Origin: Mesorhizobium sp. WSM3859
GTDB taxonomy: Bacteria > Pseudomonadota > Alphaproteobacteria > Rhizobiales > Rhizobiaceae
Direction of reading: 5' to 3'
DNA length: 64,000 nt
Assembly: GCF_002295065.1 (NCBI RefSeq)
Contig: NZ_NSGG01000016.1
Location: forward strand, 1-64,000
In this document: positions 19,136 through 27,116 of the stretch, piece by piece
How the letters are laid out: each line of letters begins with the position of its first letter
How positions within the stretch are numbered: position 1 is the first letter of the stretch
Notes under the pieces: model-generated
Seen by the model: the letters and a program-made list of their open reading frames with translations, nothing else
Told to the model about the DNA's origin: nothing
Database searches by the model: none
Made by a program: the position numbers and the translations under genes

Positions 19136-19557
19136 TGCCCCTGTTGTTCGATTCTGACTACGAGATACTCCACAAAGCAAGCGTCGATTTTGAGGAAGAA
19201 GACCGCGCCCGTTTTTTTATATTCAAGAATTTTTCGCTGCCGAAAGATATATATCTGGTGGATGAAAAGCCCGCCGATGCGGTCGATGTGTTGTATGTGA
19301 TACCGCAGAATTACAATAGCTCGGGCGGGGACATGTTCTGGGTTCACCCACGCCTCCATCGAGCTGATGGAAAGCCAATACCAAACACTGGCGGGCCTCG
19401 TCACAATGAGGATTCGCGTACGCATAACGGGCTAGTGTTCTGTCGGTGGTCCAGGCACTGGCACAACAATCCGTGGAAACCAAAGGTCGACAACATCCAG
19501 ACAATTATGGACCGGATCTCATGGGCGTTTAAGTACCCTGACGCGAGGCGCTCATGA
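19135..19557 (+). CDS. E2-like protein (prokaryotic E2 family E type)
   Basis: This 140-residue protein matches the prokaryotic E2 family E pattern: DVLYVIPQNYNSSGGDMFWV, then NGLVFCRWSRHWHNNPWKPK with the candidate catalytic cysteine at residue 103, then a C-terminal helix NIQTIMDRISWAF. In related systems the E2-like enzyme takes the activated ubiquitin-like protein from E1 as a thioester. It overlaps the Ubl gene by one base and the E1 gene by ATGA, so the three are translationally coupled. The cysteine assignment is by position in the motif and has not been tested. Confidence 0.78.
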   Translation: MPLLFDSDYEILHKASVDFEEEDRARFFIFKNFSLPKDIYLVDEKPADAVDVLYVIPQNYNSSGGDMFWVHPRLHRADGKPIPNTGGPRHNEDSRTHNGLVFCRWSRHWHNNPWKPKVDNIQTIMDRISWAFKYPDARRS

Positions 19558-21008
19558 ACGGACATCGCATCTCAATTACCGGTTCTTTCCACGACAGGCT
19601 GAAGAGCTGGTTGACGGGGCACCTGGCCGGTCACGAACGGGGCGCGTTGGTTCTCTTTCGCAAGATGGCCAGGACTGTATCGGGTCTGCCGGCGTCTACA
19701 CGTTTTGTGGCTGTTGATGTGATTGAGATGGACGGTGACTGGGTATTGGACAGCTCCCCGGTTCACCTGCGCATTAATTTGCGCAAGTTTCAGGATATCT
19801 ACTTTCGTTGCGAGCAGGAACGGCTTGAGCTGGGATTCGCACATAGTCATCCAGGAGGGATGCTGGGTTTCTCCACGAAAGATGATCAGAACGAACAAAG
19901 CATTCTGAGGGGATACGCTGGCTGCAACGGCCCTGAGGTCTCATTTGTTGCGATGATTTTAGCCGACGGACAGTGGCGTGCGAGAGTTCGGCCGGGTGCG
20001 GCCCCTCAACGCGTGATGGACGTCCGGCATGTCTGTGTGCTCGGGACGGAGCTCGCAGTTCATATCAATGAGACAGGCGACGCTGTGCCATCGGAACTGC
20101 TAAGGCGTCAAGAAGCTGCCTTTGGCGAACCATTCAACGAGAAGCTCAGATCGTTGCGCGTAGCAATCGTCGGAGCTGGTGGAACCGGATCTTCACTCGC
20201 CACACTTATCGCCCGCGCGGGTGTAGGCGAACTCATCGTTATTGATGGCGATTTGCTCGAAGAAAGCAATCTCAACCGCGTCCGCGGATATCGCCGTTGC
20301 GATGTAGGCGAGAGCAAAGCGGCCACGTTAGCGCGGTACATCCGCAATCTGGGCTTGATGTTGAATGTCGTTGCGATTGAGGCGTATGTGAACGAGTCTC
20401 CAGAAGCGGTCGATGCGATTTCCAGCGCCGACCTGGTGTTCGGCTGTACAGACGATGTCGCTGGAAGAGAAGTTCTCAATCAAGCAGTGTACTATTACTG
20501 CCAAGGGCTTATCGACTGTGGGCTCACCGGCAAGATTGGTGTTGACCAGGAGCGTCAGCCGTACCTACACGACCATAGAGGCCGGGTTAGCACAGTTCTT
20601 CCCGAATCTGGTGGGTGCTTAAGATGCCAAGGCGTCGTCACCGAGGAAAAGCTCAGTTACGAGAGTGCACTGAAGGCGCGTCCGAATTTGGTGGAGCTGG
20701 ATCCAGAGACGCTCCGGGAAGAGTACTATCTGGTCGGGGGCGGGGAGCGGGCGCCCGGAGTCGGCCCCTTCACCAGTGCGACTGCCGACATGGCCGTCGC
20801 GACATTGTTTGACCTGGTGCGCCCCTATCGGCGGCTTCCGAGCGACATTCGCCGTGACAATATATGGTACGACTTCGTGCATATGGTAATTTACAGCAAC
20901 ATGCCAAAGAACAACACAGATTGTTTTTGCTGCGGTCCAAACGGTTTATTGCTCGAACCTGAGAATGGCTATCGGCTCAGAATGCCGGGACTCGGCAAGC
21001 TGTGTTAA
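19554..21008 (+). CDS. JAB peptidase fused to ThiF/E1-like activating enzyme
   Basis: The 484-residue product joins two functions. The N-terminus is a JAB/JAMM metallopeptidase: Glu28 in GHERG, His97 and His99 in AHSHPGG, then Ser107 and Asp110 in STKDD. From about residue 200 it is an E1/ThiF domain: LRVAIVGAGGTGSSLATLIA (nucleotide loop, residues 207-212), IDGDLLEESNLNR, the conserved D300 in FGCTDD, a CLRC pair at residues 355-358 and a CFCC pair near the C-terminus. The E1 would adenylate the Ubl; the JAB part would process or remove it. It overlaps the E2 gene by ATGA and is followed by the DUF6527 gene within six bases. Confidence 0.88.
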   Translation: MNGHRISITGSFHDRLKSWLTGHLAGHERGALVLFRKMARTVSGLPASTRFVAVDVIEMDGDWVLDSSPVHLRINLRKFQDIYFRCEQERLELGFAHSHPGGMLGFSTKDDQNEQSILRGYAGCNGPEVSFVAMILADGQWRARVRPGAAPQRVMDVRHVCVLGTELAVHINETGDAVPSELLRRQEAAFGEPFNEKLRSLRVAIVGAGGTGSSLATLIARAGVGELIVIDGDLLEESNLNRVRGYRRCDVGESKAATLARYIRNLGLMLNVVAIEAYVNESPEAVDAISSADLVFGCTDDVAGREVLNQAVYYYCQGLIDCGLTGKIGVDQERQPYLHDHRGRVSTVLPESGGCLRCQGVVTEEKLSYESALKARPNLVELDPETLREEYYLVGGGERAPGVGPFTSATADMAVATLFDLVRPYRRLPSDIRRDNIWYDFVHMVIYSNMPKNNTDCFCCGPNGLLLEPENGYRLRMPGLGKLC

Positions 21009-21013
21009 TTCAC

Positions 21014-21469
21014 ATGTGGTCTTGGCTGTTAAGATTCTTGCGGTGGGTAGAGGAAATCATTCTCGGCGCACGCAGTCCACAAACGTCTGAGGACCGAAAT
21101 CCTTCTGAGGCACCACCCGCAGACGTATTTTTCGCGCGCAGTGATGTGGTTGAAAAAACGCCTCCGAATGACACGGTTCGGCCGGGACAGTTCATCAGCG
21201 TAGTGCACAAAGGTCGACCATACTGGGCGCTCTTTAGGTGCCCCTGTGGGTGTGGCGATGTGGTTTCGTTACCAACGCATCCGCCACATAACCCCAGGTG
21301 GCGCATTGAGGTGAGCGTGGAGGGCCGGCCAACGTTGCATCCCTCTGTTTGGCGAACCAAAGGGTGCCTAAGCCATTTCTGGATTAGCGAGGGAAGAGTC
21401 TGCTGGTGTGACGACACGGGTGTCGAGCCTTGGCGAGCCCGACCAGGCCTATATGAAAGAAAAATTTAG
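21014..21469 (+). CDS. DUF6527-family protein with an N-terminal Trp-rich helix
   Basis: A 151-residue protein (155 if the GTG at 21002, which overlaps the E1 stop, is used). The core FRCPCGCGDVVSL, with a probable metal site, and SHFWISEGRVCWC place it with DUF6527 proteins, which are often found beside bacterial ubiquitin-like genes. The N-terminus WSWLLRFLRWVEEIILG looks like an amphipathic or membrane-touching helix. It is the last gene of the operon. Its biochemical role is unknown; target or substrate binding is a reasonable guess. A second DUF6527 gene ends the other ubiquitin-like operon at 49914. Confidence 0.75.
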   Translation: MWSWLLRFLRWVEEIILGARSPQTSEDRNPSEAPPADVFFARSDVVEKTPPNDTVRPGQFISVVHKGRPYWALFRCPCGCGDVVSLPTHPPHNPRWRIEVSVEGRPTLHPSVWRTKGCLSHFWISEGRVCWCDDTGVEPWRARPGLYERKI

Positions 21470-21499
21470 AACGCGTCCTGGAGCGACTGCGATGTGACC

Positions 21500-22310
21500 A
21501 CGGCATGCGGCGCTAGCGCGGTCATACTACTGCGGAGAGCGGCAAGCTCAGGAGCTGCACCGCGGGCCAGAAACGCCATATCACGCCGGCCATCAAGGCC
21601 AGACGGGGCGCCACTCGGCCATCGACCGTGATTGGCCACATCGAGGCCGAGCACCGGACAGGCCGCAACTATCTCGCCGGCCCAGCCGGCCTGGCGCGCA
21701 CGCCATTCTGGCCACAGCCGGCTATAGGTTGTTCCTCGTGCTCTCAGCTGTTCATCGCGATGAGCATCCCAGCGGCCGCGGTTGCCAATACATTCCATCC
21801 GTCGCCGACGAAAAGTTGATGCGCTCGGCAACGAGAGCGACCTCGTAAGCCTCGCAAAGCCAGCTGAGACAGTGCAGTAACGGGCACGCCAGATACACGC
21901 AATGACGACTGGGAGAAGCTCGTCCACCGGACATTCGATGTTCGTTGGCCCAGGGCCCAGAGCTTGCAAACTCGCAAAACGGCGCGTGGATTGCTGAACA
22001 GTGCCGTCCGCTCCGCCACCCGACTTATTGCTTTGACCGGCACGAAGCGCATCGTGGTGGCGTCGCCGACTCGGCGTCTCGGTCGTCGTACTTGTTCGCT
22101 TTCACATATTGCCGAACCTATTCCGACGACACGAGGGGCCCCATCCGGCAGTTTCTGCTGGTCTCCAGCACGGCGGCCTACGGACGGCGCATCTCGTACC
22201 ACCATCTCCCAACCATATGCGGTACCTTTCGCTGACACGCCCGCGCGAACAGAACCCGGCAGCGCCCGCATGCAATAAGGGCCAGTTTCGCTGAGCTCGT
22301 GAATGAACGC
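21500..22310 (-). pseudogene. Probable IS110-family transposase relic
   Basis: Minus-strand pieces resemble an IS110/IS1111 transposase: a QYVKANKYDDRDAE-like stretch near 22090, then TTMRFVPVKA near 22040, and short fragments beyond. Frames change repeatedly and much of the rest is unrecognisable. The relic sits between the ubiquitin-like operon and the right repeat copy. Confidence 0.45.
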
Positions 22311-22333
22311 GTCCGTCAGCAAATCCCGACCAG

Positions 22334-22610
22334 CCTTCGCGTGACCAAACCTATGGTCTTCAATTCACCGATCCCATGTCCGCGCTAAGGCGACGGTAAC
22401 GCCGAGGGCTGGGTTTGCACGGCTTTTCATCGCGATTCCGCGAATTCGTCGGGGAATGACGTGCATTCCCGCGAAACTGGAGAGGCGTTTGCGGTATGCT
22501 AATTGTCTAAGGAGGCGGCGGGCCGAGTGCCCTTCGCCAATCCATCGCGAGGAGAGGGACTATGCGGTTGAGCAATCTGGGAACCGAGCAACTCAGAGAG
22601 AAGGATCGAA
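22334..22610 (+). repeat. Right copy of the diverged direct repeat
   Basis: It holds the last codons of a second lrp gene (VTKPMVFNSPIP), the conserved motifs ATTCCGCGAATTC and CATTCCCGCGAAAC, and the first codons of the aminotransferase (MRLSNL...LREKDRS). It parallels 18627-18887. The lrp copy is truncated at its 5' side by the transposase relic. Confidence 0.65.
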
Positions 22611-23968
22611 GCTTCGTCTTTCATCCATCTACGCATCTGGCCAAGCACAGCCGAGGGGAGACCCCAAATCGGATCATGGCCGGTGCGGAAGGCGTGTACA
22701 TCTGGGATACCGAAGGTCGAAAGAGCCTCGACGGTTTCGGTGGGCTCTACTGCGTCAATATAGGATATGGCTGCACGGAAATTGCCGAGGCCATTGCCAG
22801 GCAAGCACACGAATTGCCGTTCGCCCATGTCTATGCAAGTCAAGGAACAGAGCCAGTCGCCCTCTTGGCAGAGGCAGTGGTCGAGTATTTTGGCCAGAAC
22901 ATGCAAAGGGTCTTTTTCGGCCTTTCGGGCTCCGACGCCAACGAAACCAACATCAAGCTGGTCTGGTACTACAACAACATTCTAGGCCGCCCTGAAAAGA
23001 AGAAGATCATCTCGCGACATCGAGGCTATCACGGGTCTGGGCTGGTCACCGGTAGCCTGACGGGCCTTGCCTTTTTCCATAATTTCTTCGACCTGCCGCT
23101 GGACTTGGTCCGCCATACCACGACGCCGCACCACTATCGCCAAGCGTATGACGGCGAAAGTGAGCAAGCGTTCTCGAAACGCTGCGCGGACGAACTTGAA
23201 GCCCTTATCCTCGCTGAAGGCCCGGAGACCGTTGCAGCGTTTATCGGAGAGCCGGTGCTTGGGACAGGCGGCATCGTTCCGCCCCCAAAAGGATATTGGA
23301 CCGCTATCCAAGGCGTGCTCGACAAATACGATATCCTCCTCATCGCCGACGAAGTGGTCTGCGGGTTTGGACGAACCGGTGAGAAGTTCGGTTCTCACCT
23401 CTATGGCATGCGGCCGGACTTCGTGACCATTGCCAAGGGTTTGAGTTCGGCCTACCTGCCCATCTCCGGATCAATCATTGGAGACCGCGTCTGGTCGGTC
23501 TTGGAACAAGGAACAGAGAAGCACGGCGCCCTCGGCCATGGCTGGACATATTCGGGTCACACGCTTTGCGCTGCGGCCGCGCTCGCCAATATTCGACTCC
23601 TGAAGGAAAGAAATATTCTGGAGCATGTGCGCGATGTCGGACCGTATTGGCATGCGCGCATGAATGCCGAACTGGCGGGACACCCCATGGTCGGCGAGGT
23701 TCGTGGTGTCGGAATCCTCTCTGCCGTAGAGCTGATGCGAGATCCAAAGCAGAGGATACCGTTTGCATCCGATCTTCAGGTCGGCGTTCGCGCAGCCGCT
23801 GCTCTGTTCGAGAACGGTGTCATCGGCCGCGCCATGCCACACGGCGATATCCTCGGCTTTGCCCCGCCTTTGATCATCACCCGGAAGGAGATCGACATAA
23901 TCGTGGACGCAACCGCGAAATCGATCGAGACGACCTATCGCGCGCTGAAGGCCGAGAATGCGATATGA
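22562..23968 (+). CDS. Class III (omega-amino acid:pyruvate type) aminotransferase
   Basis: This is a full-length 468-residue PLP enzyme. It has the phosphate loop GLSGSDANET, the EPVLGTGGIVPPPKGY segment, the PLP-ring aspartate in LLIADEVVCGFGRTG, and the Schiff-base lysine in TIAKGLSSAYLP. Close relatives move amino groups from omega-amino acids, putrescine-like amines or GABA to pyruvate or 2-oxoglutarate. GAGGAGAGGG provides a strong ribosome-binding site before ATG 22562. Upstream lies a truncated lrp tail, so an Lrp regulator probably once controlled it, and the intact Lrp at 18194 may still do so. The exact amine donor cannot be read from the sequence. Confidence 0.9.
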   Translation: MRLSNLGTEQLREKDRSFVFHPSTHLAKHSRGETPNRIMAGAEGVYIWDTEGRKSLDGFGGLYCVNIGYGCTEIAEAIARQAHELPFAHVYASQGTEPVALLAEAVVEYFGQNMQRVFFGLSGSDANETNIKLVWYYNNILGRPEKKKIISRHRGYHGSGLVTGSLTGLAFFHNFFDLPLDLVRHTTTPHHYRQAYDGESEQAFSKRCADELEALILAEGPETVAAFIGEPVLGTGGIVPPPKGYWTAIQGVLDKYDILLIADEVVCGFGRTGEKFGSHLYGMRPDFVTIAKGLSSAYLPISGSIIGDRVWSVLEQGTEKHGALGHGWTYSGHTLCAAAALANIRLLKERNILEHVRDVGPYWHARMNAELAGHPMVGEVRGVGILSAVELMRDPKQRIPFASDLQVGVRAAAALFENGVIGRAMPHGDILGFAPPLIITRKEIDIIVDATAKSIETTYRALKAENAI

Positions 23969-24612
23969 ACGGAGCGCCAACGGAATGCGAGCCCCCGGTT
24001 TGACGCCGTCCCGGGTAACCAACTTGGTGCTCCCTGGGATGAACTTTCCCCGGGACCAGACGTCACCCTCGCATTAGGACTGGTCGCCCATTGACGTCCC
24101 ATTGGTGAAGAAGGGACTGACTGCGCATTTCACGCCGAACCGACCGAAACTGCTAAACTTGAAGCCGTCAGATTCTAAGCATGCTTCAGACTTCGATCAA
24201 GCGGTAACCAAATCAGTTCTGCCGCCGCTGTCCTGTTGCCCAACGACCGGGGCTTTTGTGCGGCGCGCCCTGCCGGTGTACCTCCCCGCCGGCGGGGCGC
24301 CTTTTCTGACCCGATGGATCTGCGTGATTGTAGCGCGTCCGCAATCGACAGTTCGAGAAGGAGGTCATCTGCAAATCCGGATGCACATCGAGCTTCAATA
24401 TTTCTATTCACCATGGCAACCGCCCACAATCGCAGCTTCGGACCCGCGGTTTAGGGCAGCCGGCGTCGAGGTCGCGTGCACTCCTTTCATATGATCCAAG
24501 GCCCGGAGAGTAGTCATCGCGGTGAACTTTCTCCAGCGTCGAATCTCGGGGGCAAGTCTTCTCGCCGTAGCTTGCTAACTCCTAGGTTTAATTGAAACAG
24601 CCGCAGGACAAA
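23969..24612. other. Intergenic region before traR, no gene seen
   Basis: About 640 bases without a supported gene. Short frames occur on both strands, but their compositions look like shadows. A GC-rich inverted repeat CCCCGCCGGCGGGG lies near 24286-24299 and could act as a terminator-like hairpin. Confidence 0.35.
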
Positions 24613-25338
24613 ATGCAGCTCGTCTTCGAAACTTTGCTGGATCAGTTGTCTTTAAGCGTTGATGAAGTCGACTTCCATAACGCACTCGCCAGCGCCGCCG
24701 GCGCCTTCGACATTCCCGCATTCGCCTATCTGTCTCTGGTGTCTGATCGCGTCACAGAACCCAGGCTGATATCGAACTATCATTCCGGCTGGACGTCGCA
24801 CTACATGCGCCAACAATATGAAAGGATCGACCCGGTCATAGAATGGGCACGATGCAGCGAATGTCCCTTTCAGTGGGGACCGGGATTCGGCTATGCCGGC
24901 ATTTCAGCGCGACAGCAACAGCTTTTCGATGAGGCTTCCGAATTCGGCATCTGCTGCGGACTGACGATTCCACTTGTCGATCGCCGCGGCGGTGTCGCTG
25001 CGATGACCTTCGCGGCAGGCAGGCTCGATCCGACATTCCTGCGCGTAACCGAGCAATATGAGCAGGCGCTCGAGATTATGGCGATGTGCTTTCACATTGG
25101 CGTTCGCCGCAAGCTTTCCGGTGGTCTGACGGTGGATGGTGTTTCGCTGACGCCACGTGAGTACGAATGCCTGGAATGGACGGCAAAGGGCAAGTCCGCC
25201 TGGGAGATCGGCTGCATCTTGGGCATCAAGGAGCGCACGGCCGCTTTCCATCTGGACAATGCCAAGAAGAAGCTCGGCGTGCGAACCAAAAATCAGGCGG
25301 TGACGCTGCTGGCCTCCTCAAGATCATCAATCCTCTGA
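24613..25338 (+). CDS. traR: LuxR/TraR-type quorum-sensing activator
   Basis: The 241-residue product has an N-terminal autoinducer-binding domain (FAYLSLVSDRVTE, the W-Y-D-P ligand-pocket pattern in YERIDPVIEWARC, and QWGPGFGYAG) and a C-terminal LuxR helix-turn-helix (LTPREYECLEWTAKGKSAWE then IGCILGIKERTAAFHLDNAK). It resembles TraR proteins that sense acyl-homoserine lactone and switch on excision and transfer of symbiosis islands. ATG 24613 has CAGGA just upstream; a TTG at 24592 is also in frame. An AHL synthase relic, a tra-box and the FseA-type genes follow directly. Confidence 0.85.
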   Translation: MQLVFETLLDQLSLSVDEVDFHNALASAAGAFDIPAFAYLSLVSDRVTEPRLISNYHSGWTSHYMRQQYERIDPVIEWARCSECPFQWGPGFGYAGISARQQQLFDEASEFGICCGLTIPLVDRRGGVAAMTFAAGRLDPTFLRVTEQYEQALEIMAMCFHIGVRRKLSGGLTVDGVSLTPREYECLEWTAKGKSAWEIGCILGIKERTAAFHLDNAKKKLGVRTKNQAVTLLASSRSSIL

Positions 25339-25362
25339 GGAACAGAATCCCTCCTTGATCTA

Positions 25363-25380
25363 CCTGTGCAAATGCACAGG
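25363..25380 (+). promoter_or_regulatory. Tra/lux box
   Basis: CCTGTGCAAATGCACAGG is an 18-base dyad with 8-base arms and an AA centre, the form of TraR binding sites in rhizobia. It lies 59 bases before the traI-relic start and downstream of traR, so it should drive traI and the msi172/msi171-like genes. Confidence 0.75.
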
Positions 25381-25438
25381 CAGTCGCGGCATGATGGTTC
25401 GCCTCCAATGGCAGGGTCATACCTGCGAGAAGACCATC

Positions 25439-25888
25439 ATGATTGAGCCTATTGCGCCCGGCTGGTACTGCGCCTTCGACGAACTTCACGAACTGCATCG
25501 GCTGCGCTTGCGCGTCTTGAAGGAGCGGCTCGGCTGGAAGGTGTGCACTACCGGCGGCTTCGAGATCGATTCATTCGAGGCCGTGAAACCCCACTATCTC
25601 GTGTTGCGCGGTTTCGCCGGTCCCGTCGGGGGCGGCGTACGCCCTCTGTCCTCGACGAGGCCGACGATGCTCCAGACGTCTTTTCGACGCTGTTGGAAGG
25701 AAGAACGACACCCGGTTACGGATTTGCCCACAGAGCTATTCCTGCGTCGCGCCGGATGGCCGCTCGCCCGGATCGGTCCGCCCCAGACAATCGGTACCAC
25801 GCGCGCCTTTGCCGGCTTTTTGGATGTCTCAGAGGAGAGCCTTGCTGCGGTCCGCCACAATGGCAGTCCTGTGCTGTGGCACCGGTGA
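25439..25888 (+). pseudogene. traI: Acyl-homoserine-lactone synthase (traI) with frameshifts and an internal deletion
   Basis: The start MIEPIAPGWYCAFDELHELH and LRLRVLKERLGWKV (the conserved R..F..R..W region) are those of LuxI-type synthases. After RPTML the correct residues DVFSTLLEGRTTP lie in another frame; the original frame resumes at VTDL and ends with RAGWPLARIGPPQTIGTTRA and FAGFLDVSEESLAAV. Roughly 45 residues that should carry the WE(x)SRF segment are missing. The first two thirds are thus scrambled and the catalytic core is incomplete, so it is unlikely to make signal. The bacterium would depend on another synthase to activate TraR. Confidence 0.75.
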
Positions 25889-25906
25889 TCTGCACGGGGG
25901 CCTGAT

Positions 25907-26158
25907 ATGATTATGATTGGCAATGACGCCGACTGGCCGGACTGGCAGGATGAGAAATCCTATCGCTATACGCGCTACCTGACCCAACGCGGCTGGGCCT
26001 GGGAATTCCTTCGGCGCAATCCGGCCTGCCAGCGTGACTTGAGGCACGCGCTTGAGCACGCAGAATTTGCAGAAAGGCGCTTCGACATAGACGTGGTGAG
26101 ATCGTCGCTCGATCTGACGCGGTGGGGGCTCCTGTTTCGCAAGCTCGTTGAGGCCTGA
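25907..26158 (+). CDS. msi172: Msi172-like DUF6499 protein, N-terminal part of FseA
   Basis: An 83-residue protein with PDWQDEKSYRYTRYLTQRGW and AWEFLRRNPACQRD, the DUF6499 signature. In the M. loti symbiosis-island system this short protein is fused by programmed ribosomal frameshifting to the following DUF2285 protein to give FseA, the activator of excision. Here the stop (GCC TGA) overlaps the next frame, which lies in the +1 phase, so a +1 slip just before the stop would give ...LVEA-DANVFW. ATG 25913 is a second possible start. It depends on the upstream tra-box. Confidence 0.8.
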   Translation: MIMIGNDADWPDWQDEKSYRYTRYLTQRGWAWEFLRRNPACQRDLRHALEHAEFAERRFDIDVVRSSLDLTRWGLLFRKLVEA

Positions 26159-26708
26159 TGCGAATGTGTTCTGGTGCTCCCGCCAATGCCCGCATGTCCT
26201 GCCGGTCATTGCAGAAAAGGCATTGTCGCCCGAAACGCTTTCGTTTGATCTCGCTGCAATGCCATGTCGGGCGGCACTCGTGATCACGGCGGACGGTCGC
26301 CAGCATGTCATGCTGCGAAATGCTCACCGGGATTTACAACTTGTTGTCGAGGGCGCGGACGTCTTGCGCCCCGTTCGGCTTTCCGTCGACGCGATCTGGC
26401 CCGCCGATCGGATGAGACAGCAGTTGAATGCGTTCGAATGCCTCAATGCTCTTCACGCGACTGGACAATTTCCCGACAGGCTATTTCCGCCCGAAGCGCG
26501 CGCCAGCCGTCTGCGCTTTGTCCTCCAGGCCCTTGACGGCTCGCTAGCCGGTGCATCGCACCGTGAAATCGCAAGGGCCCTGTTGGGCCGGCAACGCGTC
26601 CAGGCCGACTGGACGGATCCGCGCAACCACCTTCGCGATCGCATTCGCCGTGCCGTCCGGCGCGGTCACGTGCTCATGGATCGTGGCTATCAGGATTTCC
26701 TCGCCTGA
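26148..26708 (+). CDS. msi171: Msi171-like DUF2285 protein, C-terminal part of FseA
   Basis: The frame gives NVFWCSRQCPHVLPVIAEKA and a C-terminal DUF2285 helix-turn-helix-like segment (REIARALLGRQRVQADWTDP then LRDRIRRAVRRGHVLMDRGY). Only a weak TTG start is present at 26148 and no ribosome-binding site, which fits translation mainly by frameshifting out of the msi172-like gene. As part of FseA it would activate the excision genes. The region is intact, so transfer regulation may still work even though traI is broken. Confidence 0.8.
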   Translation: MRPDANVFWCSRQCPHVLPVIAEKALSPETLSFDLAAMPCRAALVITADGRQHVMLRNAHRDLQLVVEGADVLRPVRLSVDAIWPADRMRQQLNAFECLNALHATGQFPDRLFPPEARASRLRFVLQALDGSLAGASHREIARALLGRQRVQADWTDPRNHLRDRIRRAVRRGHVLMDRGYQDFLA

Positions 26709-26738
26709 AAGTGATTTGTATAGCTCACCTGGAGGCGG

Positions 26739-26990
26739 TCAGCGCGCGAACAGTTCTTTGTATCCAGTCGTAACCATCCAGTTTGCCCGATCGAGATGGC
26801 TGCGAACCGCCATTCGGGCGCGCTCAGGTTCTCGCATCGGATCGATGCCGAGGACGAGCTGCGCCATCTCGTCTTCGCTGGCATCGTCGGCGCAGGCGTC
26901 CAGGAGCCTCATATAGATCGTGAAGTGCTCGTTGTCGTAAGCGGTCAGACGGTCCGACCACGGGACTTCGTCTTGAACTTTGGGTTTCAT
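26739..26990 (-). CDS. qseM: QseM-like antiactivator (DUF2285)
   Basis: The 83-residue product reads VPWSDRLTAYDNEHFTIYMR and ends WMVTTGYKELFAR, a minimal DUF2285 domain like QseM of M. loti, which binds both TraR and FseA and blocks transfer. AGGAGG precedes ATG 26990 by six bases. It is divergent from the qseC-like gene with two operator-like palindromes between them. The C-terminal TGYKELFA parallels GYQDFLA at the end of the Msi171-like protein, as expected if it mimics that domain. Confidence 0.8.
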   Translation of the reverse strand: MKPKVQDEVPWSDRLTAYDNEHFTIYMRLLDACADDASEDEMAQLVLGIDPMREPERARMAVRSHLDRANWMVTTGYKELFAR

Positions 26991-27067
26991 CGCGACCTCC
27001 TGCGGTTCGGGTTTGTCGTTATCTTGAGGGGCAAGACATCTGCTCGTTGGACTAATCATATCGAATA

Positions 27068-27096
27068 GGAACGATCGTTCCTAGAACGATAGTTCC
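27068..27096. promoter_or_regulatory. Tandem operator-like palindromes between qseM and qseC
   Basis: GGAACGATCGTTCC (27068-27081) is a perfect 14-base palindrome, and AGAACGATAGTTCC (27083-27096) is a near copy 15 bases along. Two sites of differing quality between divergent qseM and qseC genes fit the known bistable arrangement in which QseC represses qseM. Both overlap the likely promoters. Confidence 0.7.
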
Positions 27097-27116
27097 GGTT
27101 CTGGTCCCTTCTTCCC

